The position numbers and the translations under genes were made by a program. DNA of 43,506 nucleotides from the NCBI GenBank assembly GCA_964645625.1, contig CAZYAI010000019.1, positions 1-43,506 on the forward strand, in the 5' to 3' direction. The notes beneath the pieces are model-generated. The model did not search any database. It saw nothing but the letters and a program-made list of their open reading frames with translations, and had not been told where the DNA came from. The stretch comes from AB-137-C09 sp964645625 (GTDB lineage: Bacteria; Pseudomonadota; Zetaproteobacteria; Mariprofundales; Mariprofundaceae). Below, one piece after another: positions 31,725 through 41,000 of this stretch (positions are counted from its first letter, which is position 1; each line of letters opens with the position of its first letter).

Positions 31725-34700
31725 ATCAACGGCTCCGCTCAACATTGCAGGCAAGCTGGGCAAGGCAGCTATGGGCAGTCACGTTACGCCCATGCTCAGC
31801 ATCTTGGTGTTTTTCATCGGTATTGTCGCCTTATTGCTAACACCAAGGGAAGAAAACCCTCAAATTGATGTACCTGCTGCCAATGTATTTGTCAGCATGG
31901 AAGGAGCCAGCCCACAAGAGGTAGAAAACTTGGTCGTGCGTCCGCTGGAGATGGTACTGCGGGAAATGACTGGCGTGGATCACAGTTTTGGTATCGCTCA
32001 AGAATCACTCGGCGTAGTCACCGTGATGTTCAAGGTTGGCGAAGACAAAGAAGCGAGCCTGGTTAAGCTGTATGATAAAATCATGCACAATATGGATCGC
32101 CTGCCACCTGGTGCTGGTCAGCCTTTAATCAAACCCTTGGATGTCGATGATGTCCCCGTCTCTGTCATCACCCTATCGTCCCCCGATATGGATGGCTTAA
32201 TGCTCAAAACCTTAGCTGAGCGGGTTCGTGATCTGCTGTTACCGCTCGAAGGTGTATCCGTCGGTGATATTATTGGTGGTCGCGACCGTCAGTTACAAAT
32301 CATCTTGGATTCCAGTCGCATGGCGGCCTACCACATCACGTTAGATCAACTACATGCTACCTTAGCAGCAGCAAATCATGGTGGTACTGTGGGAGCGTTG
32401 ATTGGCGACCAACGTGTTCAGCCGATTGTACTGGATGCCTACTTAACCACTGCCAGCGATGTTGCCAGCCTGATTATTGGTTCATGGCAGGGCAGCCCTG
32501 TTTACCTGCGCGATATTGCCAGCGTACAAGACACACTCAGCGAAGTGACCGCCGTTCACCGCATCGGTTTTGGTCCTGCTGCTACGACTGACAATCACGG
32601 TGAGCCAGAAATGGCCGCCGTGTCCATCGCCTTAGCCAAAAAACGTGGCACCAATGCGGTATTCGTCACCCAACGCATCGCCGAAAAACTCGCCACCTTG
32701 CAAGGCGACATTATCCCCAGCAATGTACAGGTTCACATCACCCGTGATTCAGGCGAACGCGCCGATAATGCGGTCAACCTTTTAGTCGAGCATTTGGGCA
32801 TTGCTATTGTCTCGGTGGTAGTCATTTTATTGTTCTTCCTCGGCTGGCGTGAAGCAGCGATTGTGACCATGAATATTCCGCTGATTTTATTCATTGTGCT
32901 GGCAGTGGGCTTACTCGCAGATCAAACCATTAACCGCATTACCTTGTTTGCATTGATTTTATCGCTTGGGCTGTTGGTCGATGATGCCATTGTGGTGATT
33001 GAAAACATTCACCGTCACTTACACCACGGTATTCATAGCATCAAAGATAAAGCAGGCGCGATTATCACTGCCACCAATGAAACAGGCAAACCCACCATCA
33101 TCGCAACCATTGCCGTGATCTTGGCGTTTATTCCTATGGGCTTTGTTACAGGCATGATGGGGCCTTATATGGGGCCGATTCCCTTTAATGTACCCGTTGC
33201 AATGGCGGCATCCTTGGTCGTTGCCTACATGCTCACACCATGGGTTGCACTACGCTGGCTCCCTTGTGTAATCAAAGAACCCAACATGGAAGAAAAGAAC
33301 GAAAGCCCGAAAGACTGGGTGCATCGCAGCTATTTGCGCATGGCTCGCCCACTTTACCAACATGCTTGGTTGCGCTGGTTTTTTGCCTTGGTGGTACTGC
33401 TACTGTTTATTGCTGCGATGCTACAACCCGCTTGGCAATTTATTCGCCCTCAGGGTATCAATGGTCCTATGACCCCTGGTAGCGTAGAGCTAAAAATGCT
33501 ACCCAAAGGTAACAACAACACCTTCAACATCACCATCGACCTACCCGAAGGCACACCGCTAGAAGAGACCGATCGCGTCGTGCGTGCTATCGGGGACGTA
33601 TTGCGCCAACATCAGATGGTGAAGGATTACGAAGCTTTTGTTGGTCAGGCAGGTCCTATTGATTTTAATGGCATGCTACGCGGTGCTGTACTGCGCCAAG
33701 GTTCCGAGTTAGCCGACATTCGCGTTAACCTACGCGACAAAGCAGAGCGTCATATCCGCTCCTATGACATTGTGTTGCAACTGCGCGACATGCTCAAACC
33801 GGTACAACAAGCCAACCCCAAGGCGAACATTAAACTGGTGGAAGATCCGCCAGGTCCACCTGTACGTGCCACCCTGCTGGCAGAAGTTTATGGTCCCCAT
33901 GAAGCTGGTCGGCAAGCCGTCGCCAAGCAAGTACGCGAACGATTTGAGCAAACATGGGATGTGGTTGATGTTGATGACTCTATGGGTGATGACATGCAAC
34001 GTTGGCGCATCCTACCCGACCGAGAAAAAGCAGCGCGCTTAGGCGTTTCTATGAGCCAACTCGCCCATGCATTGCGTGATTTCTTCCACGGTTGGTCGGT
34101 CGGTACCGTCCATGCCGATAACAGTCGCCACCCTGTTGCAATCACCGTGCGTTTACCACGCGAACAACGCATGCAAGTTGCAGATTTAGATCGCATCTAT
34201 GTCTCTGGCTCGCAAGGCCCCGTGCAACTCTCTGCCATCGCCCGTATCGTGCAAGAAACAGCCAGCAAACCGCGTTTAAGCAAAGATGGTCATGGCGTAG
34301 TGTATGTCATGGCAGAACCCAAGCAGGGTTCACAAGTGTACCCTGTGTTGGATATGGACTGGAAGCTGGATGAGCAAACAGTGTTACCGCAACAAACATT
34401 GCACACCGCAGGCATGCAATTTATACGCGCCACACCAGATGACACATTCGGTTACCAACTGCTATGGGATGGTGAAATGCGTTTGACCTTGGATGTATTC
34501 CGTGATTTGGGTTCGGCATTCATCGTCGCTATGTTACTTATCTACCTACTGATGGTTGCCTATTATGGTGGCTTGCTCTTACCGCTATTAGTCATGGCTC
34601 CTACGGCATTAACGATGATTGGTATTTTCCCAGGTCATTGGATCACAGGTCAACCATTCACCGCCACATCCATGATCGGGATGATTGCTTTAGCAGGCAT

Positions 34701-35007
34701 TGTCGTGCGCAACTCCACACTGCTGGTAGATTTTATTTTGGACTATCGTCGCCGTGGTTACAGTGTACGTGATGCCGTACTCGAAGCTGGTGCTGCACGC
34801 ACCCGCCCCATTATTTTAACAGGGCTTGCCGTCGTTGCAGGCAGTGCAGTCATGATTTCTGACCCTGTATTCGGTGGTTTAGGCGTATCAATGGCATTTG
34901 GTACAGTAGCATCCACTGCCCTAACCCTATTCATCGTGCCACTGCTCTATGATCGCATTCCCTTACTACAAGGTCATGCAACAGATAAGCAGGTATGTAA
35001 CGTCTAA
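31717..35007 (+). CDS. RND-family efflux permease (AcrB-like, inner membrane)
   Basis: A 1096-residue proton-driven exporter with the usual two-fold repeat: a membrane helix, a large periplasmic loop, six helices, then the same again. Membrane helix 4 carries the proton-relay pair Asp422-Asp423 in GLLVDDAIVVIENI. The position aligned with AcrB Lys940 is Arg998 in AGIVVRNSTLLVDF. The double Asp favours the organic-compound (HAE) type over heavy-metal (HME) pumps, though substrates cannot be assigned. It is the last gene of the operon. Control by a SqrR-like regulator suggests export of sulfur-related or thiol-reactive compounds; that is inference. Confidence 0.93.
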   Translation: MNKSTAPLNIAGKLGKAAMGSHVTPMLSILVFFIGIVALLLTPREENPQIDVPAANVFVSMEGASPQEVENLVVRPLEMVLREMTGVDHSFGIAQESLGVVTVMFKVGEDKEASLVKLYDKIMHNMDRLPPGAGQPLIKPLDVDDVPVSVITLSSPDMDGLMLKTLAERVRDLLLPLEGVSVGDIIGGRDRQLQIILDSSRMAAYHITLDQLHATLAAANHGGTVGALIGDQRVQPIVLDAYLTTASDVASLIIGSWQGSPVYLRDIASVQDTLSEVTAVHRIGFGPAATTDNHGEPEMAAVSIALAKKRGTNAVFVTQRIAEKLATLQGDIIPSNVQVHITRDSGERADNAVNLLVEHLGIAIVSVVVILLFFLGWREAAIVTMNIPLILFIVLAVGLLADQTINRITLFALILSLGLLVDDAIVVIENIHRHLHHGIHSIKDKAGAIITATNETGKPTIIATIAVILAFIPMGFVTGMMGPYMGPIPFNVPVAMAASLVVAYMLTPWVALRWLPCVIKEPNMEEKNESPKDWVHRSYLRMARPLYQHAWLRWFFALVVLLLFIAAMLQPAWQFIRPQGINGPMTPGSVELKMLPKGNNNTFNITIDLPEGTPLEETDRVVRAIGDVLRQHQMVKDYEAFVGQAGPIDFNGMLRGAVLRQGSELADIRVNLRDKAERHIRSYDIVLQLRDMLKPVQQANPKANIKLVEDPPGPPVRATLLAEVYGPHEAGRQAVAKQVRERFEQTWDVVDVDDSMGDDMQRWRILPDREKAARLGVSMSQLAHALRDFFHGWSVGTVHADNSRHPVAITVRLPREQRMQVADLDRIYVSGSQGPVQLSAIARIVQETASKPRLSKDGHGVVYVMAEPKQGSQVYPVLDMDWKLDEQTVLPQQTLHTAGMQFIRATPDDTFGYQLLWDGEMRLTLDVFRDLGSAFIVAMLLIYLLMVAYYGGLLLPLLVMAPTALTMIGIFPGHWITGQPFTATSMIGMIALAGIVVRNSTLLVDFILDYRRRGYSVRDAVLEAGAARTRPIILTGLAVVAGSAVMISDPVFGGLGVSMAFGTVASTALTLFIVPLLYDRIPLLQGHATDKQVCNV

Positions 35008-35020
35008 AACGGACATAAAC

Positions 35021-35054
35021 AAAAAGGGAGGCTTGTATAAGCCTCCCTTTTTTT
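35021..35054. terminator. Bidirectional rho-independent terminator between the RND operon and amtB
   Basis: A 14-bp stem (AAAAAGGGAGGCTT / AAGCCTCCCTTTTT) with loop GTAT has T-runs on both strands. It lies 14 bases after the RND permease stop and about 70 bases beyond the amtB stop, so it can end both convergent transcripts. Confidence 0.92.
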
Positions 35055-35092
35055 GGTGCATACTATTTGGGTGGGTGTTGTATGCACCAAAA
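35051..35092. repeat. 13-bp inverted repeat overlapping the terminator T-run
   Basis: TTTTGGTGCATAC (35051-35063) and GTATGCACCAAAA (35080-35092) are exact reverse complements with a 16-base spacer. The left arm shares bases with the T-run of the terminator, so the two hairpins could compete. It could be a second, downstream terminator-like stem or a trace of an inserted repeat. Confidence 0.6.
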
Positions 35093-35125
35093 GCGGTATC
35101 GTTGTTGGGACGAGACCCTAGACGA

Positions 35126-36391
35126 TTATTTTTTGGATGTTGAAAATTCAGGGTAGGCTTCTAGCCCACATTCGCTCACATCCAAACCTTCGTACTCCTC
35201 TTCTTCGCTGACGCGAATACCAACCACTGCTTTAATGATAAACCATGTGGCAAAGCTTGCTGTAAATACCCAAGCAAAAATCACACCGATACCCAATAGT
35301 TGACTGCCAAGATGCGCTGTTGGGTCACTCAAACAAACGGCTAACAGACCCCAGATACCACAAACACCGTGAACAGAAATAGCACCAACAGGATCATCCA
35401 ACTTAAAGGTGCGATCCAAGGTGATAATTGATGCAACAACCAGCATACCACCGATACCACCGATTAAAGTTGCCAGTTCAGGCGATGGCGTGAGTGGTTG
35501 CGCGGTAATCGATACCAAGCCTGCCAAAGCACCGTTCAATGCCATCGTCAGATCTGCCTTACCGAACCATAAACGCGATACAATCAATGCGACTATCGCG
35601 CCACCAGCCGCTGCCATATTGGTGTTAACAAAAACCAATGCCACGGAATTAGCTTCAGCAATGTCCGATACTTTCAACTCCGAACCGCCGTTAAACCCGA
35701 ACCAACCCAACCATAAGATGAATGTTCCCAAGGTTGCCATCGGCATATTAGAGCCAGGTATGGCGTTCACTTCGCCATTTTTACCGTACTTACCTTTACG
35801 CGCACCAAGTAATAACACGGCGGCTAAAGCTGCTGCTGCACCACACATATGAACCACGCCAGAGCCAGCAAAATCAACAAAGCCTTGTGCGTCAAGGAAG
35901 CCTCCGCCCCATTTCCACATGCCTTGGATTGGGTAAATAAAGCCCGTCATCACAACGGCGAAGGCAAAGAATGACCACAACTTCATACGCTCTGCAATAG
36001 CACCAGAGACAATAGACATCGCAGTAGCCACAAACACCACTTGGAAGAAGAAGTCAGCCATTTTGGCGTAATAAGGTGCGCCATCACCGCCTGCCAATAC
36101 TGCTTTAGGGTCATTGTCTGCCCCTAAACCAAAGCTCAAATCAGGTATCCAGTTAGGATCGGCTGTTCCGTACATGATGTTATAGCCCACAAACATATAC
36201 ATCACACATGATATGGCATACAGCACAATGTTTTTGGTGAGAATCTCAGCCGTGTTTTTAGAACGAACCAAGCCTCCTTCAAGCATGGCAAAGCCTGCTG
36301 CCATCCACATGACAAAAGCACCCATGACCAAGAAATAAAACGTATCTAACGCGTATTTCGTTTGTAAAATATCCGATGATAATGCTTCCAT
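35126..36391 (-). CDS. amtB: Ammonium transporter AmtB
   Basis: A 421-residue inner-membrane ammonium channel with about eleven helices. It shows GFAMLEGGLVRSKNTAEIL, the pore His in SGVVHMCGAAAALAA and its twin in ISVHGVCGIWGLLA, and FGFNGGSELK. The N-terminus lacks a cleavable signal. The cytoplasmic C-terminal tail ends EEEEYEGLDVSECGLEAYPEF, the conserved element that contacts the GlnK T-loop. glnK lies 11 bases upstream, and both follow torF, so the three form a nitrogen-controlled operon. Confidence 0.97.
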   Translation of the reverse strand: MEALSSDILQTKYALDTFYFLVMGAFVMWMAAGFAMLEGGLVRSKNTAEILTKNIVLYAISCVMYMFVGYNIMYGTADPNWIPDLSFGLGADNDPKAVLAGGDGAPYYAKMADFFFQVVFVATAMSIVSGAIAERMKLWSFFAFAVVMTGFIYPIQGMWKWGGGFLDAQGFVDFAGSGVVHMCGAAAALAAVLLLGARKGKYGKNGEVNAIPGSNMPMATLGTFILWLGWFGFNGGSELKVSDIAEANSVALVFVNTNMAAAGGAIVALIVSRLWFGKADLTMALNGALAGLVSITAQPLTPSPELATLIGGIGGMLVVASIITLDRTFKLDDPVGAISVHGVCGIWGLLAVCLSDPTAHLGSQLLGIGVIFAWVFTASFATWFIIKAVVGIRVSEEEEYEGLDVSECGLEAYPEFSTSKK

Positions 36392-36402
36392 GACTGCTCC
36401 TT

Positions 36403-36744
36403 TTATTGTAACGCTTCGTTATCTTCTTCGCCGGTGCGGATGCGAATAACACGCTCCACATCGCTGACAAAGATTTTACCATCACCCACCTTACCACTAC
36501 GCGCAGCGTTGATGATTGCTTCAACCACACCATCCACTTGCTCGTCATCAACGATTGTGGTGACCTCGGTTTTAGGGATGAAATCAACGCTGTATTCTGC
36601 GCCACGGTATAATTCGGTATGCCCTTTTTGGCGACCGTAGCCACGCACCTCAATAACGGTCAAACCCGTTACATGGAGGTCTGCTAGGGCATCTTTCACA
36701 TCATCGAGCTTAAATGGCTTGATGACTGCGGTAATTTTTTTCAT
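36403..36744 (-). CDS. glnK: P-II nitrogen regulatory protein GlnK
   Basis: A 113-residue trimeric signal protein that binds ATP/ADP and 2-oxoglutarate and plugs AmtB when nitrogen is plentiful. The T-loop has the uridylylation site Tyr51 in YRGAEYSVDFIPK. The B-loop is ARSGKVGDGKIFV, and the C-loop region VIRIRTGEED. The name GlnK is preferred over GlnB because of the amtB neighbour. GGGAGC lies upstream of the ATG. I find no separate promoter in the 94 bases before it, so transcription probably comes through torF. Confidence 0.95.
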   Translation of the reverse strand: MKKITAVIKPFKLDDVKDALADLHVTGLTVIEVRGYGRQKGHTELYRGAEYSVDFIPKTEVTTIVDDEQVDGVVEAIINAARSGKVGDGKIFVSDVERVIRIRTGEEDNEALQ

Positions 36745-36801
36745 AGTACTGCTCCCTTGAATTGCTTGTTACATGTTAATAAACTTAAAGATTTGAGGGT
36801 A

Positions 36802-36833
36802 AGGGGCGGATTTCTTGCCGGGCATCCGCCCCT
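36802..36833 (-). other. Intercistronic stem-loop between torF and glnK
   Basis: AGGGGCGGAT (36802-36811) and ATCCGCCCCT (36824-36833) pair perfectly around a 12-base loop, 6 bases after the torF stop. No T-run follows on the minus strand, so it probably attenuates, is processed, or protects the torF mRNA 3' end, letting torF be made in excess over glnK-amtB. Confidence 0.65.
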
Positions 36834-36838
36834 GTTTC

Positions 36839-37612
36839 TTAGTAAGTGAAGTTCACGCTGGCGACAAACTCTTTTTGCACGCTTACGCCATAAATATTGC
36901 GATTGCCTGCGGGGTCTTTCTTGGCAACAGGAAGGGTTACAGTGAAGCCTGGTGTCATCGTGCTTGCACCAAGGTCAACATCTTTGCTGCCACCTAAAGT
37001 AATCACACTGGTACCACTCTTAAATGACGTTGCCACGGGACGATTCACCACATCTTTTTTCCACTTGGCATAAGAAACCGTGCCAGAAAGGTCAAAGCCA
37101 CCAAGCGATGCATCGGCTGATAAATCCACCCATGTATCACCACGCAAATAGGCCTTATTAAAGCTATCTTTCAGGTTGTAATACGCCGTTAGAGAAACAG
37201 GGCCATAGGACAATCCAGCATAAATCTCGGGGAAGTTAGATGCTGCGTCATACAAATAGGTATAGCCAATTGCACCTACGGAATAACCCACGCCACTATC
37301 ACCGAAGCTGCTGGAGTAATCTAAGGTCCAATCAAATTCGACTACATCACGACCACCAAACTGTGGTGCAGTGGAAGGGTAAGCATTGGAGAACCACACC
37401 GATGCAGACGCATCACCAAGGGCAACGCCAAGATCGCCTTGAATAGCTGTTTTGCCATTGGTTTGGGTTACACCGCGCCATATGTATTGGCTGGCAATAC
37501 CAACATCACCACTGACGACTAAACCTGCGTCCGTGATTTCCTCCGCTGTAGCAGAACCGACACCCAACAGCATCGAGCCAGAGAGTAAAAGAGATAAAGG
37601 AAGTTTTTTCAT
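36839..37612 (-). CDS. TorF-family putative porin
   Basis: A 257-residue outer-membrane beta-barrel protein from ATG 37612, which has AGGAGC upstream; the frame also opens at 37678, but that lies inside the sigma-54 promoter. The signal peptide is MKKLPLSLLLSGSMLLGVGS then ATA. The mature N-terminus (VSGDVGIASQYIWRGVTQTNG) and VWFSNAYPS are the typical TorF/TIGR02001 signature, and the C-terminal strand ends in Tyr. It is first in torF-glnK-amtB, so it may admit ammonium or another nitrogen source across the outer membrane; that role is inference. Confidence 0.9.
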   Translation of the reverse strand: MKKLPLSLLLSGSMLLGVGSATAEEITDAGLVVSGDVGIASQYIWRGVTQTNGKTAIQGDLGVALGDASASVWFSNAYPSTAPQFGGRDVVEFDWTLDYSSSFGDSGVGYSVGAIGYTYLYDAASNFPEIYAGLSYGPVSLTAYYNLKDSFNKAYLRGDTWVDLSADASLGGFDLSGTVSYAKWKKDVVNRPVATSFKSGTSVITLGGSKDVDLGASTMTPGFTVTLPVAKKDPAGNRNIYGVSVQKEFVASVNFTY

Positions 37613-37631
37613 AAAGATGCTCCTAATGGTG

Positions 37632-37649
37632 ACATACCCCAAGGTATGT
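37632..37649 (-). other. Short hairpin in the torF 5' leader
   Basis: ACATACC and GGTATGT form a perfect 7-bp stem with a four-base loop between the predicted transcription start and the torF ribosome site. It could affect leader stability; no known riboswitch fold is recognised. Confidence 0.45.
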
Positions 37650-37666
37650 TGTACTTGATGACCATA

Positions 37667-37683
37667 AGCAATGAACATGCCAA
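37667..37683 (-). promoter_or_regulatory. Sigma-54 (RpoN) promoter of torF-glnK-amtB
   Basis: On the minus strand the sequence TTGGCATGTTCATTGCT matches the sigma-54 consensus TGGCACG-N4-TTGCW with one mismatch in the conserved bases. The invariant GG and GC are separated by exactly 10 bases. Predicted transcription start is near 37656, about 44 bases before the torF ATG. sigma-54 promoters need an activator, and NtrC is the expected one for glnK-amtB; I did not find a clear NtrC dyad upstream by eye. Confidence 0.85.
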
Positions 37684-37821
37684 CTTTGAAGAAGCAGGAA
37701 GAATGATTTTAAGTTGTTGAAAAGTAAGGGATTATATCAGGAATGTATTTTATACGAACAAATACGCACTTGCCTATTTTATAGCTGGAATGTGATTATA
37801 ATTTAGGCAAACAGCTCCTTT

Positions 37822-37927
37822 GTTGGGTTTCGTGCCTCAACCCAACCTACGATGCCACGCATAGCCATATTGCTTTTGCCCCATCTTAAACGGGGAGTCA
37901 TCAAGCGCGGCATGACACAGAGAAATC
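37822..37927. repeat. Composite dispersed repeat (hairpin module plus CGCATAGCCATATTGC module)
   Basis: It starts with an 8-bp hairpin (GTTGGGTT / AACCCAAC, 37822-37829 and 37839-37846), continues with CGCATAGCCATATTGCTTTTG and CTTAAACGG, and ends with CATCAAGCGCGGCATGAC, a version of the 47-bp repeat unit at 26.0 kb. The same order of modules occurs at 43206-43300. No coding potential; it fills the gap between torF's promoter region and the terminator of the next operon. Confidence 0.75.
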
Positions 37928-37955
37928 ACGTCATGACTAACAACCACAAACAAGC

Positions 37956-37990
37956 AAAAAAACACCCCCGCGATGAACGGAGGTGTTTTA
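37956..37990 (-). terminator. Rho-independent terminator of the barrel / tri-haem lipoprotein operon
   Basis: On the minus strand an 11-bp stem (AAACACCTCCG / CGGGGGTGTTT, with one G-U pair) and a seven-base loop are followed by seven T residues. It lies about 30 bases after the stop of the large lipoprotein gene. Confidence 0.9.
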
Positions 37991-38019
37991 AAGTTCCACT
38001 TATAAGGTGAGTGCAGGCG

Positions 38020-41000
38020 TTATATACGCGGACCAATCACCAAGAATGGCGTTGCACGGGTCTGAATACTTTGAATGTACTGCTGCACCCATGCTGGTGG
38101 CAACGCTACGGGTTGTTGCGTTTTGGTCACAGGGTCAAAATTAAACATCGTCACTTGATTGTTAATGTCTTGATTGAAACCGAAGAAGCCACCATCTTGC
38201 GCCACCACCACTGCACGAACGTTTTGGTACGTCGCTGCTGGTGCGGTGGAATAAGGGTCAGCGGCAAAGGTGAAAGCACCAAAGCCCTTGGTTTTACCCG
38301 TCACCAAATTCAACGCATGTAGCTGATCGACACCCTGAACCACCAATTGGGTCGCAAAGGTCGCATTGCGCCATGCGTAAGCAGCAACATAGTTCTTGCC
38401 CTGCATCTTGGTACGCCATTGCGGTACAACGGTAATGTTTTGCACATTGGCTGCCACTTGCTGGTCTAAGGTTGTTGCATCAATCAAACCAACGTAGAAA
38501 TCACCATTATTACTAGCAAACTGCGCCAACTTCGATTCCATAATCGCTTGCAGTTCGCCAGGGTTGCCCGTGTAAGGGTCAGCAGGTCGCCACCATAGCA
38601 AATAGGTGGTCTGCTTATGCCCAGCACGATCGGCATTGGGTTGATGGTTCATGTGAATGCGGGTGATAATCTGAGCATTCGTTTCATCCACCACATACAC
38701 AATTTGATTGGCTTGATCGTTAAAAAACAACCAACCACGGTCGGCTCTGCGGTACACCGTTGCCCATGTTAAGGTGTTCGCAGGAATAATACCGACGACG
38801 GTATCCACCCCTGCCTTGTCGATGCGATGCAAAGAATTATCCGCCTTCACGGTGTAGAAGGCATAAAAATCATTGGTCAGCGTTGGCATCGGTGGTGGTA
38901 CAACGTAATCACTGGTCACGGTGACAGGCACGCGCTGCACTGCTGTTTCCAGCCCATCAGTCAAAATAAACTCTAACTGCTTTTGACCACGATCACCCAA
39001 AATAGCATAGCTTTGAATCGCCGCTTGGGTAAAGCTGTAGTAATCAAACGCCACCATAGAATCGTTCATATCATAACCTGCGGCATTGACAGGACGCATC
39101 TTCATCTGCGCCAAATCACCATCAGCATCACTCCAACTGATAGGGCCTTGCCACATCGGCGGCGCATACTCTTGAATCACAATCGGCGTAGCTGGTTGAA
39201 CCAAGGTCGGGGCTTGATTGGTATTCACACCGCCACTTGCCCATGTGTAAAGGTCGTTATAGTCGGCACTACCAACGGCGAGAACAGGGGCATGTTGCAC
39301 GGTCGCAGCATCCAAGCCCGTTGCCGTGGCATAACGGAACAATGGCGAATTAGGCAGATCGTTAAAGTCCAACATACGCCGCGCTGATTGCATGGTTCTG
39401 CTCATCGAAGCTGTGACATCGCTTTGCCATGTAAGCTTGGAGAACATCATATCCGTCATGTAAGGGATATGCCCATCAACAACAAAACGATGATTGCGTT
39501 CACGCATCTTGGTTGCATCGTTAAAGCGTTTCTTCAGCGGGAAGCCAACAGCAGCGGTTTCCAAGGGGCGCAAGGCATCGGCCAAGCTGTTTTTACTGTT
39601 GCTATGACACTGGAAGCAACGTTTCACCATCACTTGGTAAGCGCGTTGCGCCGCCACACTGTTGACCGATAATTGGTTCGGTGTGAACTGAATACGGTTA
39701 CTCAAGCCGACCCGCGATTGGGTGCTGGTGTAGGTAATAAACGCTTGCGTTTGTGCTGCCGTCCAATGCTTACTATGGTCATATTGCGCGTTGATCGCAG
39801 TAATATCCGCCAGTACATTGGCATCATACACCGCACCATAATCACCCGCACGATCCAAATTACGGCTGGCGTTATTGGGGTGTGTGGCATCAGGTGGCAC
39901 GGTTAAATCGTCATTGAGCAACAACGACCACAGGAAGGGAGCAGGATGATACTGATTATCCATCCCCATAGGATTGATCGAGTCATTCACGTAAGGAATC
40001 AACGCCCCAGTCACACTGGTGGTATGCGCTTGGGAGAGCAAAGCCAACCATGCAGGCACTTGTGAATCAGTCCCTGTATGATTCGCCAAATTCAAATGGC
40101 TGCCATCGTTATGGCAAGACGCACAACTACGACCAGACACAGCATTTGGCGTGGTCAATAGCGGTACAATATCTTTATGGAAATCAGGTACGTTAGCATA
40201 AGCATCATACCCTGCCACATTGGCTACACCTGCTAAATTACCTGCCATTTTTTGCCCAGCAGTACTGTTGTAAGCTTGGTAAAATTGGAAGTTGGCTTGC
40301 GAGCGTTCCTGGTGACACTGGTTACAAGCATTCACGCGATTGGGAACAAAGCTCACTTCTTGACGTTCAGCACGTACAGGAATCCACACATTCGCGCCTT
40401 GTAAGTTAAAGCGTTTATTCACCTTCCAAACATACAGACCATTTTTGACTACCGCACCAAATGAACCATCTGCTTCGGGGCTAATAAAACCACTGGCAGG
40501 TACGCTGAGTTCAGGGCTAAGTACACCAGTCATTTTACCAATAGCTTGCGAGTTATCCAAGGTATGGGATGGAATGAAAAACTGCATCGAAAGTTCGGTG
40601 GCGTTCACCCCGCGCAACTGGTGTTGCACGCCATTATCGGAACTGGCGAGGTTTTGCACCAAAAAGCCTGAACTGCCATTGAGTGCCGTATTGGTAAACG
40701 AGGTACGACTTTGACCCAAGCTACCATTGGTCGGCGCGTTATTGACTGCCGTAGGTGGGTAATAGCTGCGTGGTTGTACAAAGTGGTAAAAGTTACTGGT
40801 CGGACTCAGTTGTTTGCGCGCACCTTGACCCAAAGGTGTAAAATCACGCGTAAAGACATTGTAGGTGACATCTTTATTGGCGCGATAAGCATAAACAAAT
40901 GCTTGATCGTTATAATGTTCGGGGTTGCGTGAAAGGTTATCATTCACCGTGTTACTGCTGACTTGTTCTAGGTAAACACGTGGACTGCGAATATCCAAAT

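Noticed and set aside
31717..35007. Heavy-metal (CzcA-type) RND pump
   Set aside because: The helix-4 motif has the Asp-Asp pair of HAE-type pumps, and the regulator lacks an ArsR metal site; metal export is not supported.
35051..35092. NtrC-type binding dyad (TGCACCA halves)
   Set aside because: The halves are in the reverse order and 16 bases apart, and the site is downstream of amtB, not upstream of the operon promoter.
35409..35852. Plus-strand 147-residue frame
   Set aside because: It is antisense to amtB; composition mirrors the membrane-helix codons of amtB.
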